DNA of 64,000 nt. Source: an uncultured Bacteroidales bacterium (lineage in GTDB: Bacteria; Bacteroidota; Bacteroidia; Bacteroidales; UBA932). The stretch spans positions 124,001 to 188,000 of the forward strand of contig CALUPT010000005.1 of NCBI GenBank assembly GCA_944322715.1. Reading direction: 5' to 3'. The notes below the pieces were generated by a model. It saw only the letters and a list, made by a program, of their open reading frames with translations. It had not been told where the DNA came from and ran no database searches. How positions within the stretch are numbered: the stretch's first letter is position 1; every line of letters starts with the position of its first letter. A program made the translations under genes and the position numbers. This document shows positions 42,119 through 50,401 of the stretch, piece by piece.

Positions 42119-42245
42119 TCTATTCTTGTTTTTGTCTGATGCAAAATTACACCGGAACAAGGCGAAACGCCGTAACCATAAGTGGGGGAAGCGTACCATT
42201 TTTACTGAAATTGCTGTATGCGTAAACTATTGTCCGTGAAATGCG

Positions 42246-42253
42246 TATCTTTG
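42246..42253 (+). promoter_or_regulatory. -7 box of the AraC gene (TATCTTTG)
   Basis: TATCTTTG fits TAnnTTTG and lies 22 bp upstream of the AraC-type ATG. Its short leader resembles that of pheS. Confidence 0.6.
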
Positions 42254-42275
42254 TATCGGTTTAACAGGGAACAAG

Positions 42276-43175
42276 ATGAGCAAGATACTGAAAGTAAGGA
42301 ATGTCAATGACTACGGCCACTACCTCGGATGTGCCGAACAGCACCCGTTGGTCAGCGTCATCGACTATGCCGAGGTGTCGCCCATACGCCACAGCCTGAA
42401 TGATTACGGCGTGTACGGCATCTTCTTCCACGATGAGGCGGAGATAGACCTGGCATACGGCTGCGGCAAATACGATTACAAGAAAGGTACGGTCATTTGC
42501 GTGGCTCCCGGACAGATAGGCGGCAAGGAGGACAACGGCGAGGAAGTGATGCTGACTGGCTGGGCGTTACTTTTCCATCCCGACCTGCTGCACGGTTTCC
42601 CGTTAGAGAAACATATCAGGGAATATTCCTTTTTCGATTACCGCGTCAACGAAGCCCTGCACATGACCGACGAAGAACACGACATCCTATCCTCCCTGAT
42701 GCGTCAGATGCGTGAGGAACTCGACAAGAAACCGGATGCTCTACAGAACAGCATCCTCGTGAGCTATATCGAACTGGCACTCAACTTCTGCCAGAGGTTC
42801 TACAACCGCCAGTTCGTCACCAGGAAGATCGAGAACTCCGACATCCTCGTCCGTTTCGACCGTCTGCTCCGCGACTATTTCGAAGACAAGCTCCAACTGA
42901 CCCTCGGCCTGCCCTCCGTGCAATATTGCGCCGACAAACTCTGCATGTCACCCAACTATTTCGGCGACGTTATCAAGAAGACAACGGGCGACACTGCGAG
43001 CAGCCACATCCGCCAGTTCGTCATCCAGCTTGCCAAGAACGGGCTGGCGGCAGGGGAAACCGTCTCCCAAGTGTCCGACCGCCTCGGTTTCGAATATCCC
43101 CAGCATTTCAGCCGGATGTTCAAGAAGCAGGAAGGCATCACTCCATCGGAGTACGTTGGGAAGATGCTGTCATGA
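42276..43175 (+). CDS. AraC-family transcriptional regulator
   Basis: The 299-residue protein has an N-terminal cupin-like sensor (about 20-150, with YGVYGIFFHDEAEIDLAYG and CVAPGQIGGKEDNGEE). Its C-terminal AraC domain (about 195-299) has two helix-turn-helix motifs: SVQYCADKLCMSPNYFGDVIKKTTG and ETVSQVSDRLGFEYPQHFSRMFKKQEGITPSEY. It is divergent from the CMD gene and convergent with the amidohydrolase gene, whose end it overlaps by 38 bp. It is the likely regulator of the surrounding redox cluster, probably sensing a small aromatic or electrophilic compound; the inducer is not known. Confidence 0.94.
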   Translation: MSKILKVRNVNDYGHYLGCAEQHPLVSVIDYAEVSPIRHSLNDYGVYGIFFHDEAEIDLAYGCGKYDYKKGTVICVAPGQIGGKEDNGEEVMLTGWALLFHPDLLHGFPLEKHIREYSFFDYRVNEALHMTDEEHDILSSLMRQMREELDKKPDALQNSILVSYIELALNFCQRFYNRQFVTRKIENSDILVRFDRLLRDYFEDKLQLTLGLPSVQYCADKLCMSPNYFGDVIKKTTGDTASSHIRQFVIQLAKNGLAAGETVSQVSDRLGFEYPQHFSRMFKKQEGITPSEYVGKMLS

Positions 43176-44181
43176 CAAACAGCCGCTCCGCATTCTTCCA
43201 CAGTATATCCTCGCTGTAAGGAGCCAATTCTTTGTCTGATGCCAGCGTCTGTTTCAGTCTTTGCAGGTTGGCTTTCAGCACGGCATCGGGCAGGTAGGGA
43301 TAGTCCGAACCGTAAAGGATATGGTCTGGTGTGGTGATAGTGAGCAATGAGCGCAAGACCTCGACGGTAGGACTGCCCGCCAAGTCGAAGTAGAGGCGCG
43401 ACAGGTTGCCTTCCCAATCTATCGGCTGCATATAGCCCTGCGCGACCATTGCCGGGAGGATGGATTTCATCCGTGGCAACGCCAACGGCAGGAACGAGCC
43501 GCAATGGGGCACGATGATTTTCAAGTTCGGGTAACGCACGAGCACGTTCCTCGACAGCATATTCACCACGGCGCGAGTAGTCTCCGCCGGATATTCGTAC
43601 ATCGCCAGCGGTGTGGTAGCAATGATTCTCTCCGGATAAGGCGTGGGGCGGTGCGGGTGGATGATGACGACGGCATTCCGCTCGTTCAGGACTTCCATCA
43701 ACGGATCCAACGCCTCGTCGCCCAAGTACTGCCCCCGGCTGTTGGTCGCCAGCTTTACGCCGTCCGCACCCAAGGTATCAAGCACGTAAATGGCTTCCCG
43801 GATGGCGGCGTCCACATCGGGCAGAGGCAGGGCAGCACAGAACCTGAACCTGCCGGGATAATCCTGTTTCACCTTTGCCGAAACCTCGTTTACGCGGCGG
43901 ATGCACTCGGCACTTTCCTCCGCATCACCGTAATAAGGCTGCGGTGCGGGCATCGTCAGCACGGCGGTGCGGATGCCTGCGCTGTCCATAAAGGCGATGT
44001 GCCGCTCCGCAGCCCATACGGGCAACGGGAAGGTCTCTTCCAGTTCCACTCCATGCACTTTCAGCATCTCCACGTATTCAGGGATGATGATATGGGTGTG
44101 GACATCGACCGTCTGCCCGCAAAGGGGAGCCAGCCCGAAAGCCAACCCGCAAAACATAGATAAATACCTTTTCTTCCTCAT
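43138..44181 (-). CDS. Exported amidohydrolase (amidohydrolase 2 / ACMSD-like)
   Basis: The start is set at MRKKRYLSMFCGLAFGLAPL, which gives a signal peptide; an upstream frame runs into the acetyltransferase gene. The protein (347 residues) has HTH metal ligands in VDVHTHIIIPEY, then LGADGVKLATN, VIIHPHRPTP with a further His, IVPHCGSFLP and the metal-binding Asp in LYGSDYPY. This is the amidohydrolase-2 family with ACMSD-like decarboxylases and related lactonases. An exported form is less common. It is followed (upstream on the chromosome) by acetyltransferase and cupin genes of the same strand, making an operon under probable control of the AraC protein. Confidence 0.9.
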   Translation of the reverse strand: MRKKRYLSMFCGLAFGLAPLCGQTVDVHTHIIIPEYVEMLKVHGVELEETFPLPVWAAERHIAFMDSAGIRTAVLTMPAPQPYYGDAEESAECIRRVNEVSAKVKQDYPGRFRFCAALPLPDVDAAIREAIYVLDTLGADGVKLATNSRGQYLGDEALDPLMEVLNERNAVVIIHPHRPTPYPERIIATTPLAMYEYPAETTRAVVNMLSRNVLVRYPNLKIIVPHCGSFLPLALPRMKSILPAMVAQGYMQPIDWEGNLSRLYFDLAGSPTVEVLRSLLTITTPDHILYGSDYPYLPDAVLKANLQRLKQTLASDKELAPYSEDILWKNAERLFVMTASSQRTPME

Positions 44182-44191
44182 TTCCTGTTTA

Positions 44192-44758
44192 TTATATATG
44201 TTTGACAACCTTTGCCGGGACACCGACCGCAACCGAATCTGCAGGGATGTCGTCAGTGACGACCGCTCCGGCACCTATCACTGAATTGTCTCCGATGGCC
44301 ACGCCTTGCAGAATGGTAGCATTGGAACCCACCCAGACATTCTTTCCAAGCACAATAGGAGCAGGATAAGTCATTTTCCGTTTCTCAGGCTCTAAAAAAT
44401 GATTGAGCGTGGCAAATACCACATTGTGCCCTATCTGGCAACCGTCGCCGATGGTCACGCCTCCATGATCCTGAAAATGGCAGCAGGCATTGATGAACAC
44501 ATTCTCGCCCACCTCGATATTCTTTCCGAAATCTGTATAAAATGGAGGAAACACACGGAGCGTGGAGGGGACGGGCCGCCCGAAAAGTTCGGAAAGGATA
44601 TTCCTGATTTCTTCCGGAGAATGATAGGCGGAGTTCAGACGGGAAGTGATTTTCCGCGCCTCCCCGCCCATCTTGTCCATGAACAGATGTATCTCTTCCG
44701 TGTCAAGCGGCTTGCCTGTCTTGGCAAAATCCTTGAATTCTTCGAGTGTCATAATCAT
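44192..44758 (-). CDS. Sugar O-acetyltransferase (LbH_MAT_GAT family)
   Basis: The 188-residue protein is a left-handed beta-helix acetyltransferase of the maltose/galactoside acetyltransferase group. It has an N-terminal helical segment (about 1-60), VFPPFYTDFGKNIEVGENVFINACCHFQD, the catalytic His in a GHNVVFATLNH stretch, and closing hexapeptide repeats (GKNVWVGSNATILQGVAIGDNSVIGAGAVVTDDIP). It uses acetyl-CoA to acetylate sugars or related alcohols in the cytoplasm. The start overlaps the end of the cupin gene by 4 bp, so the two are coupled. Confidence 0.93.
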   Translation of the reverse strand: MIMTLEEFKDFAKTGKPLDTEEIHLFMDKMGGEARKITSRLNSAYHSPEEIRNILSELFGRPVPSTLRVFPPFYTDFGKNIEVGENVFINACCHFQDHGGVTIGDGCQIGHNVVFATLNHFLEPEKRKMTYPAPIVLGKNVWVGSNATILQGVAIGDNSVIGAGAVVTDDIPADSVAVGVPAKVVKHI

Positions 44759-45270
44759 TTTCCCAGCTTTCCGTATTCTTCGTCAGTCACAGGTTCCAGC
44801 CATTCGTTGGACGTGTTTTCCCCGGGAACCTCAAAAGCGAGATGCGCGAACCAGCTGTCCGCTGCCGCCCCGTGCCAGTGCTTCACATTCGCCGGGATGT
44901 GGATGACATCGCCAGGAAGCATCTGTACCGCAGGTTTGCCTTCTTCCTGATACCAACCCTTGCCGGCCACGCAGACAAGCATCTGTCCGCCTCCTTTAGT
45001 CGCACGGTGAATGTGCCAGTTGTTGCGGCAGCCCGGCTCGAAAGTGACATTGCTGAACGGTATCTGCTCCTTGGATATAGGAGCCAGATAGCTGTTGCCG
45101 ATGAAATACTTGGCGTATGCGGTGTTCGGTTCGCCGATGGGGAATATCATTTCCCGTTGGAAAGCGGCCTTTCCGTCCGCTTCCGTCGTTTGTATAATCT
45201 TTTCTTGTGCCATAATTCCTTGAATATTAGTCATTGTTGCTATGAATAATAAAAACAGTATTTTTTTCAT
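44755..45270 (-). CDS. Exported cupin protein
   Basis: The 171-residue protein has a signal peptide (MKKILFLLFIATMTNIQGIM, cleaved near AQEK). A cupin barrel follows with NVTFEPGCRNNWHIHRATKGGGQ (metal His-x-His) and MLPGDVIHIPANVKHWHGA (second His). This type is the usual partner of CMD-domain proteins in Bacteroidetes ('CMD-associated cupin'). Together with the CMD gene on the other side of the AraC gene it may handle a quinone- or lactone-like compound in the periplasm; the substrate is unknown. Confidence 0.9.
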   Translation of the reverse strand: MKKILFLLFIATMTNIQGIMAQEKIIQTTEADGKAAFQREMIFPIGEPNTAYAKYFIGNSYLAPISKEQIPFSNVTFEPGCRNNWHIHRATKGGGQMLVCVAGKGWYQEEGKPAVQMLPGDVIHIPANVKHWHGAAADSWFAHLAFEVPGENTSNEWLEPVTDEEYGKLGK

Positions 45271-45293
45271 GTGTCGGATATTTTATATCATAC

Positions 45294-45496
45294 TTAAATC
45301 ATCGGCATTTCCCAAGAGCCGCGCGTATCAACTCCTGTTTCTTCTGCCACCATCTCGTCGGCTATCTGTGGGGTGAACTTCGTAGAAATAAGCACGTCCT
45401 CACGCCTACGTTATTGCCAAACACTTGATCGCCTCCGGCCATTCCTTTGCCCCACGACCATGTTCCCAATGCGATTGTCGGATAATTCTTGTTCAT
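45294..45496 (-). pseudogene. Remnant of an aldo/keto reductase gene
   Basis: The minus strand starts with MNKNYPTIALGTWSWGKGMA and continues GGDQVFGNN, the N terminus of aldo/keto reductases. It then jumps, with a frame change, to DVLISTKFTPQIA (the strand before the catalytic Lys) and jumps again to a C-terminal-like VDTRGSWEMPMI followed by TAA. About 203 bp remain of a gene that should be near 950-1000 bp. Two internal deletions are the simplest explanation. Confidence 0.75.
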
Positions 45497-45543
45497 AATA
45501 TATTCCTATTTAATTATTGTTGGATTTGTACTGTTCAATGATG

Positions 45544-45999
45544 TTACTCCATAAAGTTGTTGATCCGATTGGCAGGGTTGAGCGGCGTCTGGTCAGTCAG
45601 CTCCAATGATTTGACCATGTGCAGCGTCCCTTGCTTGTATTTCCGGAAATGTGCGGAAGCGATGTGTTTGTCGTAAGCCTCCTTGCTGGCGTATGTTTCG
45701 AGAATGGTTATCTTGCAGGGATTTTCCTTTTCGGCCACAGCATACATGGTCAGCACACCCGGTTCGGTGCGCAGGGAAATTTCGCCCACCTCCATAGCGT
45801 ATTTCATATACTCGTCAAGGAACTGCGGCCAGACCTCGATTTTCGACAGGCGCACGATGCCATCGGCAGCCATCTCTTCCTTGGCGCACATCCCAGGCTG
45901 TTCAGATGGATGCGTTTCCCTGTCTGTCCCGCCGCAAGACAGCAGCCCGAACAAGAGCAATGCGGCCAATAAATTCTGTATCATATTGAACTTTTCCAT
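45544..45999 (-). CDS. ABM-domain (quinol monooxygenase-like) lipoprotein
   Basis: The 151-residue protein has a lipoprotein signal (LFGLLSCGGTDRE, Cys about 22). It is followed by one antibiotic-biosynthesis-monooxygenase domain: IVRLSKIEVWPQFLDEYMKYA, EPGVLTMYAVAEKENPCKITILETYASKEAYDKHIASAHFRKYK. These ferredoxin-like dimers oxidise quinols or act as heme or aromatic-compound enzymes without cofactor. It is part of the minus-strand redox cluster and, being lipid-anchored, would act in the periplasm beside the exported CMD and cupin proteins. Confidence 0.88.
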   Translation of the reverse strand: MEKFNMIQNLLAALLLFGLLSCGGTDRETHPSEQPGMCAKEEMAADGIVRLSKIEVWPQFLDEYMKYAMEVGEISLRTEPGVLTMYAVAEKENPCKITILETYASKEAYDKHIASAHFRKYKQGTLHMVKSLELTDQTPLNPANRINNFME

Positions 46000-46033
46000 T
46001 GTATGTCATTGTCTTAATATTCTTTGCCTGCCT

Positions 46034-46204
46034 TTATTTGTCAATCTGGCTTTCCGTGAACGGGTCGGCGCGGTGTCCCATCAGGTCAATCCTGTTCTCC
46101 TTTGCTGGCATTGTAGTGGCAAATACCTGCCCGATGCCTGTCATTGTTCCGGCTGCCGCCAATGCGTAGCCGGATGCTTGTTTCAGAAAATTCCTTCGGT
46201 CCAT
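46034..46204 (-). CDS. 56-residue protein with a twin-arginine signal
   Basis: The short frame encodes MDRRNFLKQASGYALAAAGT, a textbook Tat signal (RRNFLK, hydrophobic stretch, cleavage near VFA). Only about 25 mature residues follow (ending FTESQIDK) before TAA. Either a small exported peptide or, more likely given the nearby remnants, the leftover N terminus of a larger Tat-exported oxidoreductase. It lies upstream of and in line with the ABM lipoprotein gene. Confidence 0.5.
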   Translation of the reverse strand: MDRRNFLKQASGYALAAAGTMTGIGQVFATTMPAKENRIDLMGHRADPFTESQIDK

Positions 46205-46370
46205 AATCCTCTGTTTTTAATCTCTATGCAAAAGTAGGATGGCATACGGAAAACATCCGTAACAATAGCCCGGAGTTATGTACCAGTTTCACTGAAAGTG
46301 AGACCATGCCGGAACAGGCCGGCCTGTTCCGGATCAAAGGGATTGTTTCCTGCACGCAATAAATCAAACA

Positions 46371-46408
46371 AAAATCCCCGGAAGGCCTTTCGGAACTTTC
46401 CGGGGATT
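46371..46408 (-). terminator. Terminator of clpB
   Basis: On the minus strand AATCCCCGGAAAG...CCTTCCGGGGATT is a long stem followed by TTTTTG, starting about 76 bp after the clpB stop. Confidence 0.75.
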
Positions 46409-46484
46409 CAAAATAACCACGGTCCATCGGGGTTCTGCCCGCTTCCGCTGCAATTCATTCAAAAACGACTCCGACTTTCAACCT

Positions 46485-48665
46485 TTACCTGTTTTTAACG
46501 GTTATCTGCCCGTCATTGACGGAAATTTCTATGTCGGAGTCGCGGTGTACGGAGCCATCGAGGATTGCCTTTGCAAGCAGGTTGACCAGTTCACGCTGCA
46601 TCAGCCTCTTGATCGGACGCGCACCGTATGCCGGTTCGTAGCCCTTGGTGACCATATAGTCCTCGAACTCCCTTGAGAACGATATTGACACTCCGTTCTC
46701 GGCCAGTTTCTTCTTCAGGTCGTTCATCTGCAGATGCAGAATCTCCCTTATGTCCTTCTGTGAAAGCGGCTCGAACATGATAATCTCATCAATCCTGTTG
46801 AGGAATTCCGGTCTTACGGTCTGTTTCAGGATGTCCAGCACATCCTTCTTGCATTCGAGGAGCATGTCCGCACGTTTCTCCTGAGCGGCCTTTTCTGCTG
46901 ACGGGTCCGAATCCTTGAGTCCGACTACAGGCAGTTTTTCCATATAGCCCTGAATCACATCGGCTCCTACATTGGAAGTCATGATCAGGATGGTGTTCTT
47001 GAAGTCCACTGTCCGGCCCTTGTTGTCGGTCAGACGCCCGTCATCAAGCACCTGCAGAAGGATATTGAACACATCCGGATGCGCCTTCTCTATCTCATCG
47101 AGCAGGATTACGGAATAAGGCTTGCGCCTTACGGCTTCCGTAAGCTGTCCTCCCTCGTCATAACCCACATATCCCGGAGGCGCACCGACAAGACGGCTCA
47201 CTGAATGACGCTCCTGATACTCGCTCATATCGATACGGGTCATCATGTTCTCATCGTTGAACAGGAACTCCGCAAGGGCCTTTGCAAGTTCGGTCTTTCC
47301 GACACCGGTCGTACCCATGAACAGGAACGAACCTATCGGTCGCTTCTCGTTCTGCAGACCTGCACGGCTGCGGCGCACCGCATCTGCGACAGCCTGTATG
47401 GCCTGGTCCTGGCCGACCACCCTCTTGTGCAGCTCCGCCTCCATGCGGAGAAGTTTCTCTCTTTCGCTCTCGAGCATCCTCTTGACAGGAATGCCGGTCC
47501 ATTTCGCCACGACCTCGGCAATGTCCTCCGGCGTGACGGCCTCGGTAATGATAGGATCCTTGATACCTGCCTGCCGGGCCGTCAGTTCATCTATCTTCTT
47601 CTTGGTCTCGGCCATCTTGCCGTATCTGATCTCGGCGACCTTGCCATAGTCACCCGCCCTCTCGGCATTCTGGGCCTCTATCCTGTAGTCCTCAATCTTC
47701 TGCCTTGCCTCCTGCAGTCCGGAAAGTATCGTCTTCTCTTCCTGCCACTTCTTCATCAGCACATCCCTCTGTGCATTGAGAGACTTCAGGTCTTCGTTGA
47801 TCTTGTCCATCTTCATGGACACACCCTCCCTCTTGATGGCCTCGCGCTCTATCTCCAGCTGGCGGATCCGGCTGTTCAGGTCATCGATAGGTTCCGGCAC
47901 GGAATTCATCTCCAGCCTCAACTTCGATGCAGCCTCATCCACAAGGTCTATCGCCTTGTCCGGAAGGAACCTGTTGGTGATATACCTGTGCGAAAGTTCC
48001 ACGGCAGCAATCAGGGCATCATCCTCGATACGCACCTTGTGATGGTTCTCGTACCTCTCTTTCAGACCCCTCAGGATGGATATTGACTCCGCCGGAGTAG
48101 GCTCATCGACCATCACCATCTGGAACCTCCTCTCCAATGCCTTGTCCGTTTCGAAATATTTCTGATACTCATCGAGAGTGGTCGAACCGATAGTCCTCAA
48201 CTCTCCTCTGGCCAGCGCCGGTTTCAGAATGTTGGAAGCATCCATCGCCCCGGATGTCCTGCCCGCCCCGACAAGGGTATGTATCTCATCTATGAACAGG
48301 ATGATCTCCCCATCGCTGTCCACAACCTCTTTCACGACGCCTTTCAGCCTCTCTTCGAACTCGCCCTGGTATTTCGCCCCCGCAATCAGCGCTCCGAGAT
48401 CGAGCGAATATATCTTCTTGGATTTCAGATTCTCCGGAACCTGACCATCAACGATTTTCTGTGCTATACCCTCCGATATAGCCGTCTTTCCCACACCCGG
48501 TTCACCCACCAGGATAGGGTTGTTCTTAGTCCTCCTGCTCAGGATCTGGAGCACCCTACGGATCTCCTCATCCCTTCCTATCACAGGATCCAGTTTGCCC
48601 TGCGATGCCCTCTCATTGAGGTTCACTGCAAACTTTTCGAGATTTTCCAACTTATTTTCTGCCAT
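46485..48665 (-). CDS. clpB: ClpB-type disaggregase lacking the N-terminal domain
   Basis: The 726-residue protein has the first AAA+ module (VGRDEE-type start GRDEEIRRVLQIL, Walker A GEPGVGKTA, Walker B IILFIDEIHTLVGAG). The coiled-coil middle domain spans about 245-355 (LEIEREAIKREG ... RYGKMAETKKKIDELTARQ). The second AAA+ module has MGTTGVGKTELAKALAEFLF, LLDEIEKAHPDVFNILLQVLDDGRLTD and FLNRIDEIIMF. Full ClpB is about 860 residues; here the Clp_N repeat domain is absent and the protein starts in the linker (LENLEKFAVNLNERASQGKLDP). No Clp_N coding sequence lies upstream, so this is the gene's natural form. It refolds aggregates with DnaK. A palindrome near 48818 may be its stress operator. 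Confidence 0.93.
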   Translation of the reverse strand: MAENKLENLEKFAVNLNERASQGKLDPVIGRDEEIRRVLQILSRRTKNNPILVGEPGVGKTAISEGIAQKIVDGQVPENLKSKKIYSLDLGALIAGAKYQGEFEERLKGVVKEVVDSDGEIILFIDEIHTLVGAGRTSGAMDASNILKPALARGELRTIGSTTLDEYQKYFETDKALERRFQMVMVDEPTPAESISILRGLKERYENHHKVRIEDDALIAAVELSHRYITNRFLPDKAIDLVDEAASKLRLEMNSVPEPIDDLNSRIRQLEIEREAIKREGVSMKMDKINEDLKSLNAQRDVLMKKWQEEKTILSGLQEARQKIEDYRIEAQNAERAGDYGKVAEIRYGKMAETKKKIDELTARQAGIKDPIITEAVTPEDIAEVVAKWTGIPVKRMLESEREKLLRMEAELHKRVVGQDQAIQAVADAVRRSRAGLQNEKRPIGSFLFMGTTGVGKTELAKALAEFLFNDENMMTRIDMSEYQERHSVSRLVGAPPGYVGYDEGGQLTEAVRRKPYSVILLDEIEKAHPDVFNILLQVLDDGRLTDNKGRTVDFKNTILIMTSNVGADVIQGYMEKLPVVGLKDSDPSAEKAAQEKRADMLLECKKDVLDILKQTVRPEFLNRIDEIIMFEPLSQKDIREILHLQMNDLKKKLAENGVSISFSREFEDYMVTKGYEPAYGARPIKRLMQRELVNLLAKAILDGSVHRDSDIEISVNDGQITVKNR

Positions 48666-48810
48666 ATTTCCAATTCTCCTTTCCGTCCCGGGATACGGCT
48701 GGAGAACCAGAGCCCGGATGAACTTTCATCCCTGCCGCAACGCATAACATAGCGCCGCCCGTTCCCGAGAACAGACGGCGTAAGTCAAATTATATTCCAA
48801 CGCCTCCATG

Positions 48811-48825
48811 CTGACATTTTGTCAG
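48811..48825. promoter_or_regulatory. Palindrome upstream of clpB (CTGACATTTTGTCAG)
   Basis: CTGAC-ATTTT-GTCAG is a perfect inverted repeat with a 5-bp AT spacer, 146 bp upstream of the clpB ATG. On the minus strand a TATAATTTG stretch (48787-48795) follows it at -10 distance. This arrangement suggests a binding site controlling clpB, perhaps a heat-shock element. Confidence 0.45.
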
Positions 48826-48865
48826 TCATCAAGGCTTGAAGAGGATACAGACAACCTGCGGGGAT

Positions 48866-49222
48866 TTACTCCTGCGCAGCTTCAGGTGCCGCTTCAGGGC
48901 TTTCGGCAGGAAGCGGTGCGGATGGGAATTCAGGAGCCTGCTGTTCGGTCACGCTCTCCACTGCCTTGACATCGATTCCCGTCCTGGTGGAACTGCTGGT
49001 AGTGAAAGTGGTCACGATAGACACGACGAAAATGAAAGCCACCAGTCCCCATGTTATCTTCTCAAGCAGGTCCGCAGTCTGGCGCACGCCGAAAGTCTGG
49101 TTGCCTGCGGCAAAGTTGCTTGCAAGTCCGCCTCCCTTGCTGTTCTGAAGAAGGACAACAATCGTGATGAGCACACTGGCAAGAATGACAAGCACTATCA
49201 GAATTGTAAATACTACATTCAT
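48866..49222 (-). CDS. secG: Preprotein translocase subunit SecG
   Basis: The 118-residue protein has two membrane helices: VFTILIVLVILASVLITIVVLLQ and, after the SecG motif NSKGGGLASNFAAGNQTFGVRQTADLLEK, ITWGLVAFIFVVSIVTTF. The C-terminal part is Glu/Ala/Pro-rich and variable. It assists SecYE in protein export. It closes a minus-strand operon with the TPR-like protein gene, lptE and the sigma-54 activator, an arrangement common in Bacteroidetes. Confidence 0.95.
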   Translation of the reverse strand: MNVVFTILIVLVILASVLITIVVLLQNSKGGGLASNFAAGNQTFGVRQTADLLEKITWGLVAFIFVVSIVTTFTTSSSTRTGIDVKAVESVTEQQAPEFPSAPLPAESPEAAPEAAQE

Positions 49223-49234
49223 ATTGTAACTGTT

Positions 49235-49867
49235 TTAATTTTCAGAACCCAATTTTTCAATAAGGGCTGCAAAGTAAGCATTTTTTTCCGGATATGCCAA
49301 AATAAGTTTTGAATAAATCTCCTTTGCCTGCTGGCAATAACCCTGTTCCGCATAAATCCGGGCAAGCGTCTCCGTACAGAAATCCATGTCGAATCCGGAT
49401 TCGATGTCCGGGACCGGGACATCCGCATCCGATGACACGAACCTGCGCAGCGAGTCATCTTCCTTCTGCCGCACCCGGGCATACTGCGCCTGGGAAAAAT
49501 AATCTCCCACTCCCCTGAATCCGGTTTCCTCATGCCTGATTTCCGGCTCCGGCACCTGTCCGTCGGACGGTTTCCCGTAAAGGACATCTTCACCGGCCGA
49601 AACGGATACAACCGCAGATGGGAACACTTCCTCTCCGGAAACATGCGGCTCCGCGGCAATGTCTTTCCTCAACAACGAAAGGACTTTCCTCCTGCATGCG
49701 ACATGCATGGCGGCCTCCGCATACCGTGCGGTTCCGAGTTCATCCCCGCCGAGCCGGGAAAGTCTCACGCACAAAAGTTTCTGTGCCACGCCGAACCACG
49801 GATACCGCGCCGTCACTTCCGCAAGCGACTCCATGGACATGCCCTTCAGTTTCTCGAATCCGCCCAT
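49235..49867 (-). CDS. TPR-like protein upstream of secG
   Basis: The 210-residue protein starts MGGFEKLKGMSMESLAEVTARYPWFGVAQ and contains a central acidic low-complexity region. Its end has a TPR-like helix pair (ETLARIYAEQGYCQQAKEIYSKLILAYPEKNAYFAALIEKLGSE). Such proteins regularly occur between lptE and secG in Bacteroidetes, and their function is unknown. It has no signal peptide. It lies 3 bp after lptE and 12 bp before secG, so it is surely in the same operon. Confidence 0.8.
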   Translation of the reverse strand: MGGFEKLKGMSMESLAEVTARYPWFGVAQKLLCVRLSRLGGDELGTARYAEAAMHVACRRKVLSLLRKDIAAEPHVSGEEVFPSAVVSVSAGEDVLYGKPSDGQVPEPEIRHEETGFRGVGDYFSQAQYARVRQKEDDSLRRFVSSDADVPVPDIESGFDMDFCTETLARIYAEQGYCQQAKEIYSKLILAYPEKNAYFAALIEKLGSEN

Positions 49868-49870
49868 ATC

Positions 49871-50401
49871 CTACCAGTTGGCCACCGTAGCATTGAATAT
49901 ATCCTCGATGAGTTTATCGATGATCTCCTCACACAACTGGGACTCCATGGCATCAAGGGTATTGCTGGAATCATAGTCGGCGTAGGCAGAGAACGACTTC
50001 TCGAAATCATCCTCGGGATATTTCCTGTTGGTGAAATATATCTTCACATTGACAGTGAGACGGTTCTGCGCAGCCACCTCATCCGCGGTCACTGCCATCG
50101 CCTTCACATCATATCCCGTAATCTCGCCCGATATCTCAAGGTCACCCTCCTGGTCCACCTCTTCGAGCCTCGTCAGCCTGCGGAACTGGTCTTTCAGCGC
50201 CTCGGTCAGTTCATTGCTGAGAGATGGATTGACCCTCAGGGCCTTGTATTCAAAATAATTGATTGTCACGGTATATACATCCGGCTGGATGGATGTCCCC
50301 GAGAACGAATATATCCCGCACGAATGCACTATCATGGCCGTTCCCGCAAGAGCCATCACGGCACATGCTCCGGACAGTATTTTCTTCATCAACGATGTCA
50401 T
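49871..50401 (-). CDS. lptE: LPS assembly lipoprotein LptE
   Basis: The 176-residue protein has a lipoprotein signal (VHSCGIYSFSG, Cys about 28) and the LptE fold of Bacteroidetes: SIQPDVYTVTINYFEYKALRVNPSLSNELTEALKDQF, GDLEISGEITGYDV and a closing helix (ESQLCEEIIDKLIEDIFNATVANW). It plugs LptD in the outer membrane and helps insert LPS. The start overlaps the stop of the sigma-54 activator gene by 4 bp (ATGA). A second Met four codons in is also possible. Confidence 0.93.
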   Translation of the reverse strand: MTSLMKKILSGACAVMALAGTAMIVHSCGIYSFSGTSIQPDVYTVTINYFEYKALRVNPSLSNELTEALKDQFRRLTRLEEVDQEGDLEISGEITGYDVKAMAVTADEVAAQNRLTVNVKIYFTNRKYPEDDFEKSFSAYADYDSSNTLDAMESQLCEEIIDKLIEDIFNATVANW

